Shown here piece after piece: positions 36,660 through 47,440 of a stretch of 64,000 bases of DNA; position 1 is the stretch's first letter; each line of letters begins with the position of its first letter. Origin of the DNA: Dactylis glomerata (Eukaryota; Streptophyta; Magnoliopsida; Poales; Poaceae); NCBI GenBank assembly GCA_007115705.1, contig QXEO01000464.1, positions 2,226,212 to 2,290,211 on the forward strand, read 5' to 3'. Below the pieces are notes generated by a model. The model was given only the letters and a program-made list of their open reading frames with translations, made no database searches and had not been told where the DNA came from. Made by a program: the position numbers and the translations under genes.

Positions 36660-37915
36660 GCCACGAAAAAACATTTCTCTGCTTTGGATCACCCTCTATT
36701 AAATGTTGCTCAGAGATTAGATTTTAAGGACAAGCGGTTAGATAATACCACACTCCGGGGACAATATTCAGCTCTATATAATATAATCCATCGCAAGAGC
36801 AACACAATTGCTGACGGTTTTTGAGACCTCTCCACCAAGATTTAGTTGTTGCGACATTGAATGCCCTGTGAGGGCGGTTGGCAGTGGCGGAGCTGCTCTT
36901 TGTTTGTGATGTCAAGTGACATCACAAAATTTTGATTAGCACCATTATATTAGCTATTGATACATGCATTTTGACCCAAATAATATTGGAGATTGACCTC
37001 ACTAGCCTCACTTATCACTCAAATTGGACTCTTGACATCACTCAACGCCAATCCCAGCTCCGCCACTGGCGGTTGGCATTGGTCCAACTGTCACAAAGGA
37101 CATATGAATTTCGTCGGGATACATGAGAACAATAAATTTTCAATTGATTCCTTGTACATAGCACTTATTTATCCAAATGTGCCAGTCAATAATAATAAGA
37201 AAACCTTAAAAAATGAAAATACCACTAAAAATATAATTTTTGCGTGGTTCCTTTGCAAAGGAGTAATACTTACTAAGGATAGCCATTTAAAAGTAACTAG
37301 CATGGGTGTACAATGTGTTTCTTGTCATCATGATGAGATAATTAAGCATTTGTTTTCTGTTGTAAGTTTGCTTGTTTTATATGGTCAACAATTCAAGTAG
37401 TTTCCAACTTGTATCCACCATGTAGTGTTACGGATATTTTTAGATAATGTTTACATTGTATAAATCATAAGTTTAGAATTTTTATTAAGGTGGATACACT
37501 TCTCGTTATATGGTCTCGCCACGTCTATGTGAAAAAATGACAGGGTTTGTAATGGTATGAAGTTATCTCTTATGTAGGTTACCTACCAATTAATATACTC
37601 ATTTGCTCTATTCGTGATCGTCTCTACAACGTGTGAAGAGTCGCGATTTGTTTATGGAGTTTTCTATATGGTTGGAGAATATAGTAAGAGAGGGATATTT
37701 TTATGCCATGTGGATGACAAGCCTCCATCAACATAGGAGTTCCACAAGTTTTTTGACCTTGTGTTAAAAAAGCTTTCTGACCATGCCTTTGTAAATTTGT
37801 ATTTTCGGTTTTATGGCCGTGTGCATCTTAGCTATATATAGGGACTGGACATAAGCTCTTATGAAGTGTATCCCCGTGATGCAATATTTTTTGTAATAAA
37901 ATGCCTTCTATCTAG
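36660..37915 (+). pseudogene. Decayed L1-type LINE fragment (ORF2 C-terminus and 3' end)
   Basis: Translations on the + strand match the C-terminal part of plant L1 ORF2, with stops and frameshifts. A LRGQYSALYNIIHRKSNTIA-like stretch lies at about 36750-36815. After the hAT insertion come MNFVGIHENNKFSIDSLY and a NIIFAWFLCKGVILTKD segment (about 37225-37275). A CVSCHHDEIIKHLF zinc-ribbon (zf-RVT) follows at about 37315-37360. The region then runs into a typical non-coding LINE 3' end with AATAAAATGCC near 37895. Reverse transcriptase and endonuclease parts are absent, as expected for a 5'-truncated copy. Confidence 0.7.
36882..37068. mobile_element. hAT-type MITE, 187 bp, with perfect 8-bp target duplication
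   Basis: The termini CAGTGGCGGAGCT and AGCTCCGCCACTG are perfect inverted repeats. The 8-bp sequence GCGGTTGG flanks both sides (36874-36881 and 37069-37076), the hallmark of hAT insertion. It has no coding capacity and splits the LINE relic. Confidence 0.96.
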
Positions 37916-38822
37916 AAAAAAATCACACAAAGTAATCAATTCTCGGATTCGTTGCTATCATTTGATATTCTCATGCATTTAATGATGTAAGATTCTTTAG
38001 TACTAGCATAATTGCAATTCACATAATATATGTATTAGTATGGATGAATACCTTTGCCATGAAGAACTAAGAATAATATGGATGTTGCAGTGTGCATTTG
38101 CTCGGCGAGAGTCCCAAACAATGTAACCATTAGGTGCAATCGAACATGCATTCCAACCAAGAACTAAACTTAAACGAGCAAAAAAATTGGATCATGTAAC
38201 GCACTAACCAACGAATTAAGATAAGAAATACTAAATCTGACAGCACATTCCCACAACATGATCCAGGCGTACAGCTGGATGCATCTCCTCAGGCCCTGGT
38301 CCTAGTCACCTATCTGTATAGGCCGTTCTTACAATCATTTCCCCCTTAAATCATGTTCTCCTTTTTGTATAAAAACCCTACCTTACCTTGCTTGGGCTGC
38401 CAACTGTGTAGACTCTAACAAATTGCAACGGGAAAATCGTAGCCAAGGCAAAGGTTAAAGCTGGATGGCACTAGCATATATGTCCAGTTGTGGATGGCAC
38501 TAGCCGTTCGTGCCGGCGGGGGCTCGTCCGAGATGTAGTAGTAGTAGCTGTGTTGTTTGACGTGATCTGCGTCCGTTGAAATGCAGATATCAGTAGGTCA
38601 GCTAGCGTGGCCGACCAGATTACCTGGTTTACAAAGCCCTTTTTCTCACTGAAGGCGATAGATGGCGTGTGCATCGCGTCACCGGACGACGCATCTCAAG
38701 CCGCGGTATATATGTTTCTTTGGTTTGTGTTAGTTAGACTTGGATCATTGATCAGCGATCAAAATCATGAGCAAACATGGGTGCGGGGGAAAATATCACA
38801 TGATTCCAATCTTTAGATGCTA
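37916..38822. other. Intergenic, no gene seen
   Basis: AT-rich sequence with short frames only. A + strand frame at 38607-38816 and its antisense have no recognisable motif or splice context. Confidence 0.5.
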
Positions 38823-38909
38823 CCATGATACCATTGCTCAAAATTCAAATTACAAGATTCTAAAAATGTTGAATAAAAATTGTGAGTGTTCACAAGATTT
38901 GTGTTTGCA

Positions 38910-38923
38910 ATCCCTAAAAGTTT
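38910..38923. repeat. LINE target-site duplication, left copy
   Basis: ATCCCTAAAAGTTT (14 bp) directly precedes the LINE and is repeated exactly after it at 46133-46146. Confidence 0.92.
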
Positions 38924-38947
38924 TCAATCGGTGAACCCCAGCGCAGG

Positions 38948-39532
38948 ATGGCGCTCGGAGGGTCGCCGGCGGCCATGGAGGGTTCACCTGGGCTCCCGCA
39001 GGAGGTGGGGGACGGGGAATCGCTCCGGGGCCGACGCTGGGCGGACGTTGCCGACGAGGTCGACGCCGAGATGGCGGCGCTGGAGGCGATGTGCTCGCCG
39101 CCGTCACGGCCCACCCTTGCTGACTTCGTGGTCGTAGCCAGGAGGGCATCGCGGCCGCGGAACGGTGGGGGGGGGGGCGGGCGGGGCTCGGCACCGCCGG
39201 CGTGCCGCTCGTCGCCGTCGCGGCGCTTGGGGCCGGTGGTCGCCTCCGCGCAGGTCGCAAAGGAGGCCTCTTTCGTCGGCCGGTTGGCGTCGGCGGGCCG
39301 CTGTGACGTGGGGGAAGGGGTCGCTGTGGTGGGGGGGGGGTCCGTCGGCGGTGGCCTCTCCGGCGCCGGTGATGGTCGCTCGGCCACCGTCGGCCGCTCG
39401 GGGATCTCCCTCGCCCATGTCGCCCCGGTGCCCTGGCGGGCCTGCGAGCGTGGGCTCTGTCCAAGTTGGGCCTCAGCCCACGTTGCCTGCGGGCCCGGTC
39501 CTGCCGTGGCAGAGTCGGGACGCCCGGGCTAG
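38948..39532 (+). CDS. LINE upstream open frame, 194 aa
   Basis: This frame begins 24 bases after the LINE 5' end and encodes an Ala/Gly/Arg-rich protein. It contains a RRWADVADEVDAEMAALE segment that resembles the start of ORF1 proteins of grass L1 elements. It crosses two long G runs (near 39166-39178 and 39330-39340) where slippage could have shifted the frame. It may therefore be the original N-terminal part of ORF1 rather than a separate protein. Its product, if made, would be a nucleic-acid-binding LINE accessory protein. Confidence 0.45.
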   Translation: MALGGSPAAMEGSPGLPQEVGDGESLRGRRWADVADEVDAEMAALEAMCSPPSRPTLADFVVVARRASRPRNGGGGGGRGSAPPACRSSPSRRLGPVVASAQVAKEASFVGRLASAGRCDVGEGVAVVGGGSVGGGLSGAGDGRSATVGRSGISLAHVAPVPWRACERGLCPSWASAHVACGPGPAVAESGRPG

Positions 39533-39701
39533 GTCCGGCCCATCGGCCTCGGCCTGGTTCTGGCTCTAGCGAGGGGCCTTTTCCCTCGATCTAGGGTTTC
39601 CTGCGCCAGCCTCCCAGGTTCACTGCCACGCTCGCGAAGCCAGACGAGTTGTCCGCCACCCTCCTCCACCGCCGTTGAGCCGGAGCTTCCTCGACGCCCT
39701 C

Positions 39702-42346
39702 ATGAAGCGTCTCAGGTCTCCCTCCCCTAGCGCTTCCCCGCCTCACCATCGCCGCGTCCGCGCGACGTCGCCCGCGCCCGAGCTCTACCGTCCGCCGGTG
39801 AGGCGTTCTCCGGTTCGCCGTAGCCCTGGCCGGCGTAGCCCGGGCCGCTGGAGTCCCTCTCGCCGCAGCCCCAGTCGCCGCAGCCCGCCGCGCGCTCCCA
39901 GGGAGGGCGCTGGTCGGGTGCAGAGCTCTTCCTCCCGCCGAGTTCAGCAGGGGCGAGGGTCGCCGCGGTCCCCTCGTGGCCGCTCCCCAGGCCGCAGGGG
40001 CCGTTCCCCGGAGCCCCGGGGGCCCTCGCCGGCGGGCCGCCGGATGGAGCAGGCGCTCCGGGCCTCTCTGGAGCAGCACCCTCGTGTAGCTGCTGTTGGG
40101 CGGGGGTCGGGCTTGCCTGTGCAGCAGGGGTCGTGGAGGCAGGACCGGGAGGCCGCTAGGTCCATTGCTGGTGCTCAGCTGTCCCAGTCTGCAGCCGTTG
40201 GGGAGCCCGTGAAGAGAAAGAAGAAGAAGAAGAAGAAGAAGTCGGCGGGCAGCGGCACGGGAGGGGTCCAGGGTGGGATCCCGACTGTGCCGGTGTCCGG
40301 AGCGCGACCTCTTGGCGGGCATGGACGGTCTCAGGCGGAGATGTCCGACCCCCAGGTTCAGGTCGTGCCCCGGGAGAAGTCCCCTACGTCGAACATTTGT
40401 TTCAACTGTGGGGTGGTCGGCCACTTTCGCTCGGAGTGCACGGCACCTGAGCAGTGCCTTTTGTGTGGGGATGAGTCCCACCTCGCCGCGGCATGCACTG
40501 CCCGTTATCGGCGTAAGGCGCGGGAGACGCTCGAGTTTCTTGGGCATGGCATTGATGGAGGCTTCTACTACATGGATATCGGTGATGCGGAGATTTCTGT
40601 CCCTCAGCACATTGCAATGATCACCGTTCTCCCGTCTCAGGATCCTCCTCTGTCCATTGAGGTCACCGCTGACACTATCCGCAGCGAGCTGTCTCAGTTG
40701 GAGTCGGCTTGTGTGTGGAATGTGCGGGAGGTTGCTCCGTCGGAGTTTGTTGTTACCTTCCCGTCCGCGGAGCTGCTTCGGGCCCTCTCTTGGAGTGAGA
40801 CGACCACACTTCCGCTCCACAACATCAAGGTGGTAGTCAGGCCCTCGTGTGTAGATCCAGAGACTGTGGCGTCACTCTCTTCTGTCTGGGTCCGGGTTCA
40901 CGGGGTCCTAGAGGAAGCGAGAAAGGACCCCTTCATTGAGCTGATCACTCAGGCTATTGGGAAGCTCGTGGAGGTTGACAGGCGTTCTCTTGCGGGCCAG
41001 GGCCCTTTGCGCCTCCAGATCCTCTGTCCGGACCCGTCCAAGTTGACCACTACGATCTCGCCGTTTTTCTTTGGGAGGGTGGGCAGGTCTCTCTCTGTGG
41101 AGCTTGAGAGGGAGGAGGACCAGCGTGGGTCCCCTTCCCCTTCACCCCACCTTGACCAGACTCACCACAGGGACGCTGGGGAGGGTGACGACGACTCCTC
41201 TGGGGATGACGATGACCTCTCGGACGGAGGCGGAGGGGACGAGGTTCCACCCACAGGGGACTCTGCTCTTCCCTCCGCTCGTCTACCGTCTGGGCAGGGG
41301 GGCCAGGTGGATGTGCTACTCCAGGCGCCGTTGCCTGCTCCCCCGTCCGCTTGGGCAGCCCCACTCTCTCGGAGTGCGCCGGCCAAGCTGGTGACGGTGG
41401 AGGTGCCCCGGTGCATGCGCCCAGACCCAGTGGAGGCTTTCGAGTTCCCCCTCTCGCAGTACGGCTCCAACATCGGGATCTCTGTTCTTCAGCTTTCGTC
41501 GCAGCCCCAGTCGTCTGATGAGGCTGGGGGGACTCGTCGAGTGTGGGGTTGGAGGTGGTGCCACCCTCCTCCCCACGCTCTCCAGGGGTGGTGTGCTACG
41601 CGTGGACTCCGGGGTCCACTCCGTCCTCCCCTGTGGGACCTGCGACCCCTGCCTTCGATGGTGTGGTGCTAGGTCCAGTTCTCATCGACACTCCTGGGAC
41701 CGGCACCACGCCTCGGGCTCCTCGTCGCCCCCGCCAGCCCGCTCAGCCGTCTCGCCACAGCTCCCGGCTTACTCGTGCTCGAGTTGGGGCGGAGGGGTTG
41801 GCGCCGACTGTTCCTGAGCAGACCGCTCGGCGCGCGGCAGCCCGCAACCTCGACCCAGGTACCGCTCACGTTTCTTTTTCCCCCTTCTCCCCCTCTTTCG
41901 TGTCTCCTCCCACAGGTTCTAGGTTCTCGGTTCTCGATTCGGTCCCTTTGGACCACCTAGATCAGGTTGCTTCTGACTGTCGCATCGTCTTTCGGGGGGA
42001 GCGTGGCCCGAGACTAGAGCAGATTGCTGTGATCAAGGCTAAGGAGATTTTTGAGGGAGCCCTAGCTGCTTCTCGTGCTCAGGCGGAGCATGAGAGGTCG
42101 GCGGTTCCGGAGCCTACTGGACCTGTGCAGCTAGCACCAGGGTCCAGCATTGGCTCATCTCCTTCGTCTGGTAGGGAGGCATCGCCCCCCGCTATCCCCC
42201 AGTCAGGGGGGATACAGGGGCGGCCTCCCAAGCCTCCGTCTCGGCCCTGGACCAGGAGCAGGGCTCGCTCGGTCCCCAATAGGGGGACCCCCCGGATGGT
42301 GGTTCCCAATGAGTACGCCTTTCTACTCATTGATTTGGAACCTTAG
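39702..42346 (+). pseudogene. LINE ORF1 (RNA-binding protein), one frameshift
   Basis: The first ATG in the open frame is at 39702. The N-terminus is a long Arg/Ser/Pro-rich tract (repeated RRSP), with a Lys run near codon 170. Two zinc knuckles follow: CFNCGVVGHFRSEC and CLLCGDESHLAAAC (about 40398-40497). A DUF4283-like middle region comes next, including FVVTFPSAELLRAL and VWVRVHGV, and then an acidic stretch. The frame is lost at a six-G run near 41526-41531. The same protein evidently continues in another frame from about 41531 to the TAG at 42344-42346, because the downstream Pro/Ser/Arg-rich composition is continuous with it. ORF1 proteins bind LINE RNA. The 3' end overlaps ORF2 by 38 bases. 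Confidence 0.75.
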
Positions 42347-45300
42347 GGGGTTTGGCGTCCCGGGGCGCCAACGCCAGCTGAAGGAATACATGCGACAGGA
42401 GAATGTAGATATCGTCGGGCTGCAGGAGACGATCAAAGAAAGCTTTCTCCTTCATGAGCTTGAGGGGCTGAGTAGGCACAAGTTTGCTTGGCACTGGGTT
42501 CCTGCCGTCGGCCACTCGGGAGGCATCCTCCTAGGGGTGAAGGAGGACACCTTTGAGGTCAAAGATATGGACCACGGGGAGTTCTTTGTGAGCATGGCGC
42601 TCACACATAGACGGTCTAATCTCAGCTGGGAGGTTATCGTGGTCTATGGCCCCACGGACCATCGTCGCTCCCCGGCGTTCCTGGCCGAGCTAACATCGAA
42701 GGTGGATCGGTGCACGACTCCGGTGTTGATAGCTGGTGACTTCAACTTGATCCGCTCCCCTGAGGATAAGAGCTCGGCACATGTGGATCTCCCGAGAATG
42801 TGGATGTTCAATGACTGTATAGCGGATCTCGCTCTTAGATAAATCCCAAGAGCGGGAGCCCGATACACCTGGAGTAATAACAGGGTAGACCCGATCCGGA
42901 GTGTGCTGGACCGGGTCTTTGTGTCGGTGGAGTGGGAGATGGCCTTCCCCCTCTGTGCCCTTCGTGCAGTTACTAGGATTGGCTCCGACCATTCCCCCCT
43001 ACTCCTTTCGTCGGGGGGTGGGGCTCTCCCAAGGCTGAACCGCTTCCACTTCGAGAACTTCTGGCTCGGCCAGGAGGGCTTTGTGGAAGCTGTTGGCGCT
43101 AAATGGGCAGCCACGATGTTATCTCCTCCCCGCGTGTATGCGGTTGACGTTTGGCACCATTGTGCTAAGCCGGCTCGCCAATTCATGCGCGGTTGGGGAG
43201 CTAATGTCGAGGCGGAGCTTCGGCAGAAGAAAGGATTACTCCCTACGGAGATCAAGAATCTCGACAGTAGGTCAGATTCTGTGGGCCTATCCGCCGAGGA
43301 GTGGCTTCGGCGATATGCCCTTGAGGACTCCCTTTTAGAGATCTACAGGGGCGAGGAGGTTTTCTGGCGGCAATGGAGCCGCCAGAATTGGCTTCTACGG
43401 GGCGACGCGAACACGGCCTACTTCCATGCGATTGCCAACGGCCGACGCCGGAAGTGCTCAATCCCCTGTCTTTGGGATCGAGATAATCTTCTAGAGGATG
43501 CTAGAGATATCTCCGATCATGTTTACTCCTTCTATAAGGAGCTCTTTACGGTAGGTCCCCGATCAGGGATCTCGTTGTCAGTGGACTTCTGGCCAGCGGG
43601 GGCTATGGTCTCTGGTAATGAGAACGTGGAGCTAACACGTCCATTCTCTCCGAAGGAGGTGGGCAAGGCGATTATGGAAATGAAGGCGGACTCTGCCTTG
43701 GGGCCAGATGGGCTTCCGGTTGTTTTCTTCCAGAAGTTCTGGGAGAAAATTCAGGCGGTGATCATGCCAATGTTCCAGGAGTTGTTCATTGGGACGTTGG
43801 TTATGTCTCGTCTAAATTTTGGCGTGATAACCCTGATCCCCAAGGTGGTGGGGGCCACGGATATCCGCCAATTTAGGCCTATTACGGTGGTTAATGTCAT
43901 CCAACGGATCATCTCTAAGGTTTGTGCTTTAAGGCTGGCTCCAGTATTGGAGCGCCTTACTCATCCCTACCAGTTTGCCTTTTTAAAGGGCCGGTATATT
44001 CATGATGGGATTCTGGCTCTTCATGAAATCATTCATGAGGTTAAGGTACGACACCAGAGGGGTGTGTTTCTAAAGCTAGATTTCAAGAAAGCTTACGACC
44101 GCCTGGACTGGACCTTTCTTCGTCATGCCCTTCTGCGGAGAGGCTTCGAGGATAGGATGGTTAGCTGGATCATGCAGATCGTTATGAGTGGCAATACTGC
44201 CATTAATATTAACGGGGAAGTGGGGCCGTACTTTAGGCCCTCCTGTGGCGTGAGGCAGGGGGATCCCATATCCCCTCTCCTCTTTAATGTTGCAGTAGAT
44301 GTCTTAGCGGAAATCTTAGAGAAGGCTAAGATTTCCGGCCACATTGCTGGCGTGGTGGGACATCTTATCCCTGGAGGAGGTGTTACACACCTTCAGTATG
44401 CGGATGACACCATGATTATGGTGGAAGGGTCAGAGCTTGATATTGTTAATCTCAAGTTTCTCCTCTTATGTTTTGAGACAATGTCGGGTCTCAAAATCAA
44501 CTTTGATAAGAGCGAGGTTGTGGTCATGGGGTACAGCCCTGAGGATCAACAACGGATCGCTGACAACCTCAATTGCAGCTTGTCATCCTTTCCAGTTAGC
44601 TACTTGGGAATGCCTGTTCGAGACTCTCGGATCCTCATCAAGGATCTAGACCCGTTAGTGGGGAGAGTCAAATCGAAGGCGGAGCCTTGGCGAGGGAAGT
44701 TCACCTCCAAGGGGAGTAAAACTATCCTCATCAACTCCTATCTGTCGAGTCTTCCCCTGTACTTTATGGGGCTATACCTTCTACCGGAGGGAGTGCATAG
44801 CAACTTTGATAAGGAGCTATCGCGCTTCTTTTGGCAGGAGCGTAATGGCCGCCAGAAGTACCATATGGTCAAATGGGCCGATATTTGCGCCCCCAAGGAG
44901 TGTGGGGGCATAGGTATTTTGGCGTCCAGGACTATGAATGTGGCTCTGATGCTTAGATGGGTTTGGAGGATCCTCAAGGAGGATGGTGGTCTTTGGCTTC
45001 AATTGATTAAGGACAAATACTTGAGAGGCCGACCCCTTATGTCGTGCCAACGCCGGGAGGGATCTCAGTTTTGGAGGTCCATCCAGGATATCAAGCATGA
45101 GATCAGGGCAGGGATCACCTACTCCATAGGCGATGGAGCAGGTACCCTATTTTGGCTCGACCCTTGGCTAGGGGATCGACCCCTCAGGTTGGACTTCCCC
45201 CCAATTATTTGCCATCTGTACCGACCCAATGCTTTTGGTCGCTACGGCGGGTCATCGTTTATGGGATATCACGTTTCGTCGGTCTTTTGGTCCGGAAGAC

Positions 45301-45969
45301 ATTGCTGCTTGGGAGGCCCTCCGGGCTCGCCTTCCTAGCTCCCTGTCGACCTCACCAGATAGTGTCTCGTGGCGTCTCTGCTCCTCAGGAGTTTTCTCTG
45401 TTAGATCCGCCTACCGGGCCCTACGTGGGGGCCCCTCTCTCCCCTGGACGTCCCCGCTGTGGAAGGCCCCAATCCCCCTGAAAACCAAGATATTTGTGTG
45501 GCAGCTTCTACGGGACTGCCTTCCGTCGGGGGTCGAGGTTCTTAAGCGTCATGGGCCAGGCAATGGCCTTTGCCCTCTGTGTGATGTCCCCGAGACGACA
45601 CACCATATTATGTTTGCTTGTTCCGCTGCCCGCTTCCTTTGGAGCTTTGTTGCTGAGGCTCTAGGACCTGAGTGGCAGGCCTTAGACCTTGGGGAGTTCC
45701 TGGAAGTGCATGCGAACCGTTCCGGTAAGAGGAGGCGCCTCTTCTGGCTAGTGTTTGCATCAATGACCTGGACTTTATGGACTACTCGTAATAAGATGGT
45801 TATTGAGCGTATCTTCCTGCGACGGGCCTCTGACTCTATCTTCAAATTTTTGGCTTTTATGCAGCAGTGGTACCCGCTCTGTAGGCAGCGGGACAAGGAG
45901 CGGCTGGACAGCATGCTGGAGGATCTTCTTATGGCGGCTCGTCATACATCTTTGCAGTCCGGCCGTTGA
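42309..45969 (+). pseudogene. LINE ORF2 (endonuclease-reverse transcriptase), one stop and one frameshift
   Basis: I start ORF2 at the ATG at 42309, directly before the endonuclease motif LIWNLRGFG. The endonuclease also shows VGLQETIKE, IAGDFNLI and, after the break, RIGSDHSPLL. A TAA at 42840-42842 interrupts the frame between the NLI and SDH motifs; the frame reopens at once. The reverse transcriptase has FRPITVVNVIQRI, FLKLDFKKAYDRLDW, GVRQGDPISPLLF and the catalytic LQYADDT (about 44393-44413). A one-base gain in a six-C run (45197-45202) shifts the frame. The zinc-ribbon domain (IFVWQLLRDCLPSG, CPLCDVPETTHHIMFAC) continues in the next frame to the TGA at 45967-45969. The enzyme would nick target DNA and prime reverse transcription. 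This copy cannot encode it in one piece. Confidence 0.9.
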
Positions 45970-46132
45970 TGTGCTCTCGCGCTCCTTGCTAGAGTTGTAT
46001 CTGTTTTTATCTTTTGGGCATGTTTGTGCTGTTGCCCCAGCAGACGGTCTTTGTCTTTCATACTTGGCTCTTAAACTCGTTGTATGGATGTTGTTGCTTT
46101 ATTTATAAAGCGGGGCGAAAGCCTGTTTCGAG

Positions 46133-46146
46133 ATCCCTAAAAGTTT
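46133..46146. repeat. LINE target-site duplication, right copy
   Basis: Exact second copy of the 14-bp sequence at 38910-38923, placed directly after the LINE 3' end. Confidence 0.92.
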
Positions 46147-46401
46147 GAGAACAAAATTCTAAATACACAAAGAGAAACAAAAAAGACAAATTGTTATGTG
46201 ATTACTGTCGTTTATGCTTTTGTCTTTTTGTCATACTATTCGCGTTGAATTTGTCTTTTTCGTTTCTTTTTGTGTATTTCAAATTTGGTTCTGAAAATTC
46301 TAAGATAGATAAACTCACATCTTATGAACACCTACAAATTTGTTTCAAAAAATTTTGATACTTCTAAATTTAAGTTTTGAGATCTGGGTTCATGGTATCA
46401 T

Positions 46402-47318
46402 TTGAAGCTTGGTACCATGGGATACTTTCCCATGGGTGCGGTGCTGAAAAGCAGACTTCGTGGGTGGCAGTCTGGCAGAGCCAAACTGATCGAGGCGACG
46501 GCGTCTTATCCGCCAGAACGTGGACCAAACATGCGCTATGTAGAAAAAATGTAAAGCGAGAACAGCGAAGTGGTGGGTCCCATGACCAAAATTCTACATA
46601 GGCTCATTCTAGCGTTTTGTAAAATAACATCCACTCGCGAAAATCCCAAATGAAACACTCGCACGGCCTGTTCCCGCGTTGATCAAACGGCTAGTAAACC
46701 AGTAAAGGTTGTATATATAATACTGTATATAGCTTCATGTCCAAATAATACTTGGTACAAGTTAAATTGCTTCCTCGCATATTATGCTACTAAATGCTGA
46801 AAAAAGAACCATTCAGTACGAAAGGAATGGTAAATCATTCATTCAGTACCAAAGTATGGGTAAATAATTCAGTACCAAATTATGTAAGGGTGCATAACTT
46901 GGGAACATTTAAATGTACCCATAATAAAGCCTTTTGGATTCAGATTACTCCTACCAAAAGGATAAGGAGACGCACAGGGGAGTGACGTGGAGCATTTTGG
47001 GTGTTTTTATAGTTTGCTTAATCGGAAAGAACATGGCCTGACATCACAGAAAAGTGCAGGCCCCTGACGGCATGACAACACCATCTGTTTGTGGGTGCAC
47101 AAGCACAACGCTACGCTAGATCGACCCAGCAGGCACAGGCAGCAGCCCCATCCCCATCCCGTAGTGCTCGTTGCGGAGGACCAGAAGTCACTGGGAACTG
47201 TCGTGGCCGTTCCTGGAGGGTTCGGCCCCACCTGTCCTGTCGCCGCATTCGGATTTCCTCCCCGATCAGCACCGTGGCTCCTTTCGGTTTCTCCTCCTCC
47301 TCCTTCCTCCTCGGAGTT
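46402..47318 (+). other. Upstream region of the RINGv gene
   Basis: No gene is seen. The left half is AT-rich. From 47050 the sequence becomes GC-rich and is likely the promoter. Confidence 0.5.
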
Positions 47319-47328
47319 ATTTAAAGAC
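47319..47328 (+). promoter_or_regulatory. TATA-like box of the RINGv gene
   Basis: TTATTTAAAG lies about 115 bases before the start codon, followed by an A/G-rich leader. The distance and context fit a plant TATA box. Confidence 0.55.
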
Positions 47329-47440
47329 ATCGCCATTCACAGCAGGGGGCGAGAAACAGAGAGAAGCTCACACTAGCCAATAGCCAAGGAGAGAGATAAA
47401 CGGACTGAGAGATCGGAGGAAACCGAGAGATCGGAGGAGG

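Larger units (their letters stand above)
38924..46132 (+). mobile_element. Near-complete L1-type LINE, 7209 bp
   Basis: The element is bounded by a perfect 14-bp target duplication. From 5' to 3' it has a GC-rich leader with an upstream frame, ORF1 with two CCHC knuckles, and ORF2 with endonuclease, reverse transcriptase and a C-terminal zinc-ribbon. The 3' end reads TTTATAAAGCGGGGCGAAAG and CCTGTTTCGAG, with no poly(A) tail. Lesions are few: one nonsense codon and one homopolymer frameshift in ORF2, and one homopolymer frameshift in ORF1. This points to a fairly recent insertion. Confidence 0.93.
38823..46401. mobile_element. Foldback element (long inverted repeat) split by the L1 LINE
   Basis: Sequence left of the LINE (38823-38923) and right of it (46133-46183) together form one arm. 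The reverse-complementary arm is at about 46238-46401. Matching pieces include ATGATACCAT against ATGGTATCAT at the outer ends, and AATACACAAAGAGAAACAAA against TTTCTTTTTGTGTATT near the loop. Removing the LINE and one copy of its target duplication gives a roughly 370-bp hairpin-forming element. The superfamily is not assigned. Confidence 0.65.

Noticed and set aside
39591..40820. A 409-aa open frame antisense to LINE ORF1
   Set aside because: It is an antisense shadow of a GC-rich coding region. The + strand frame has zinc knuckles and the expected order before ORF2.
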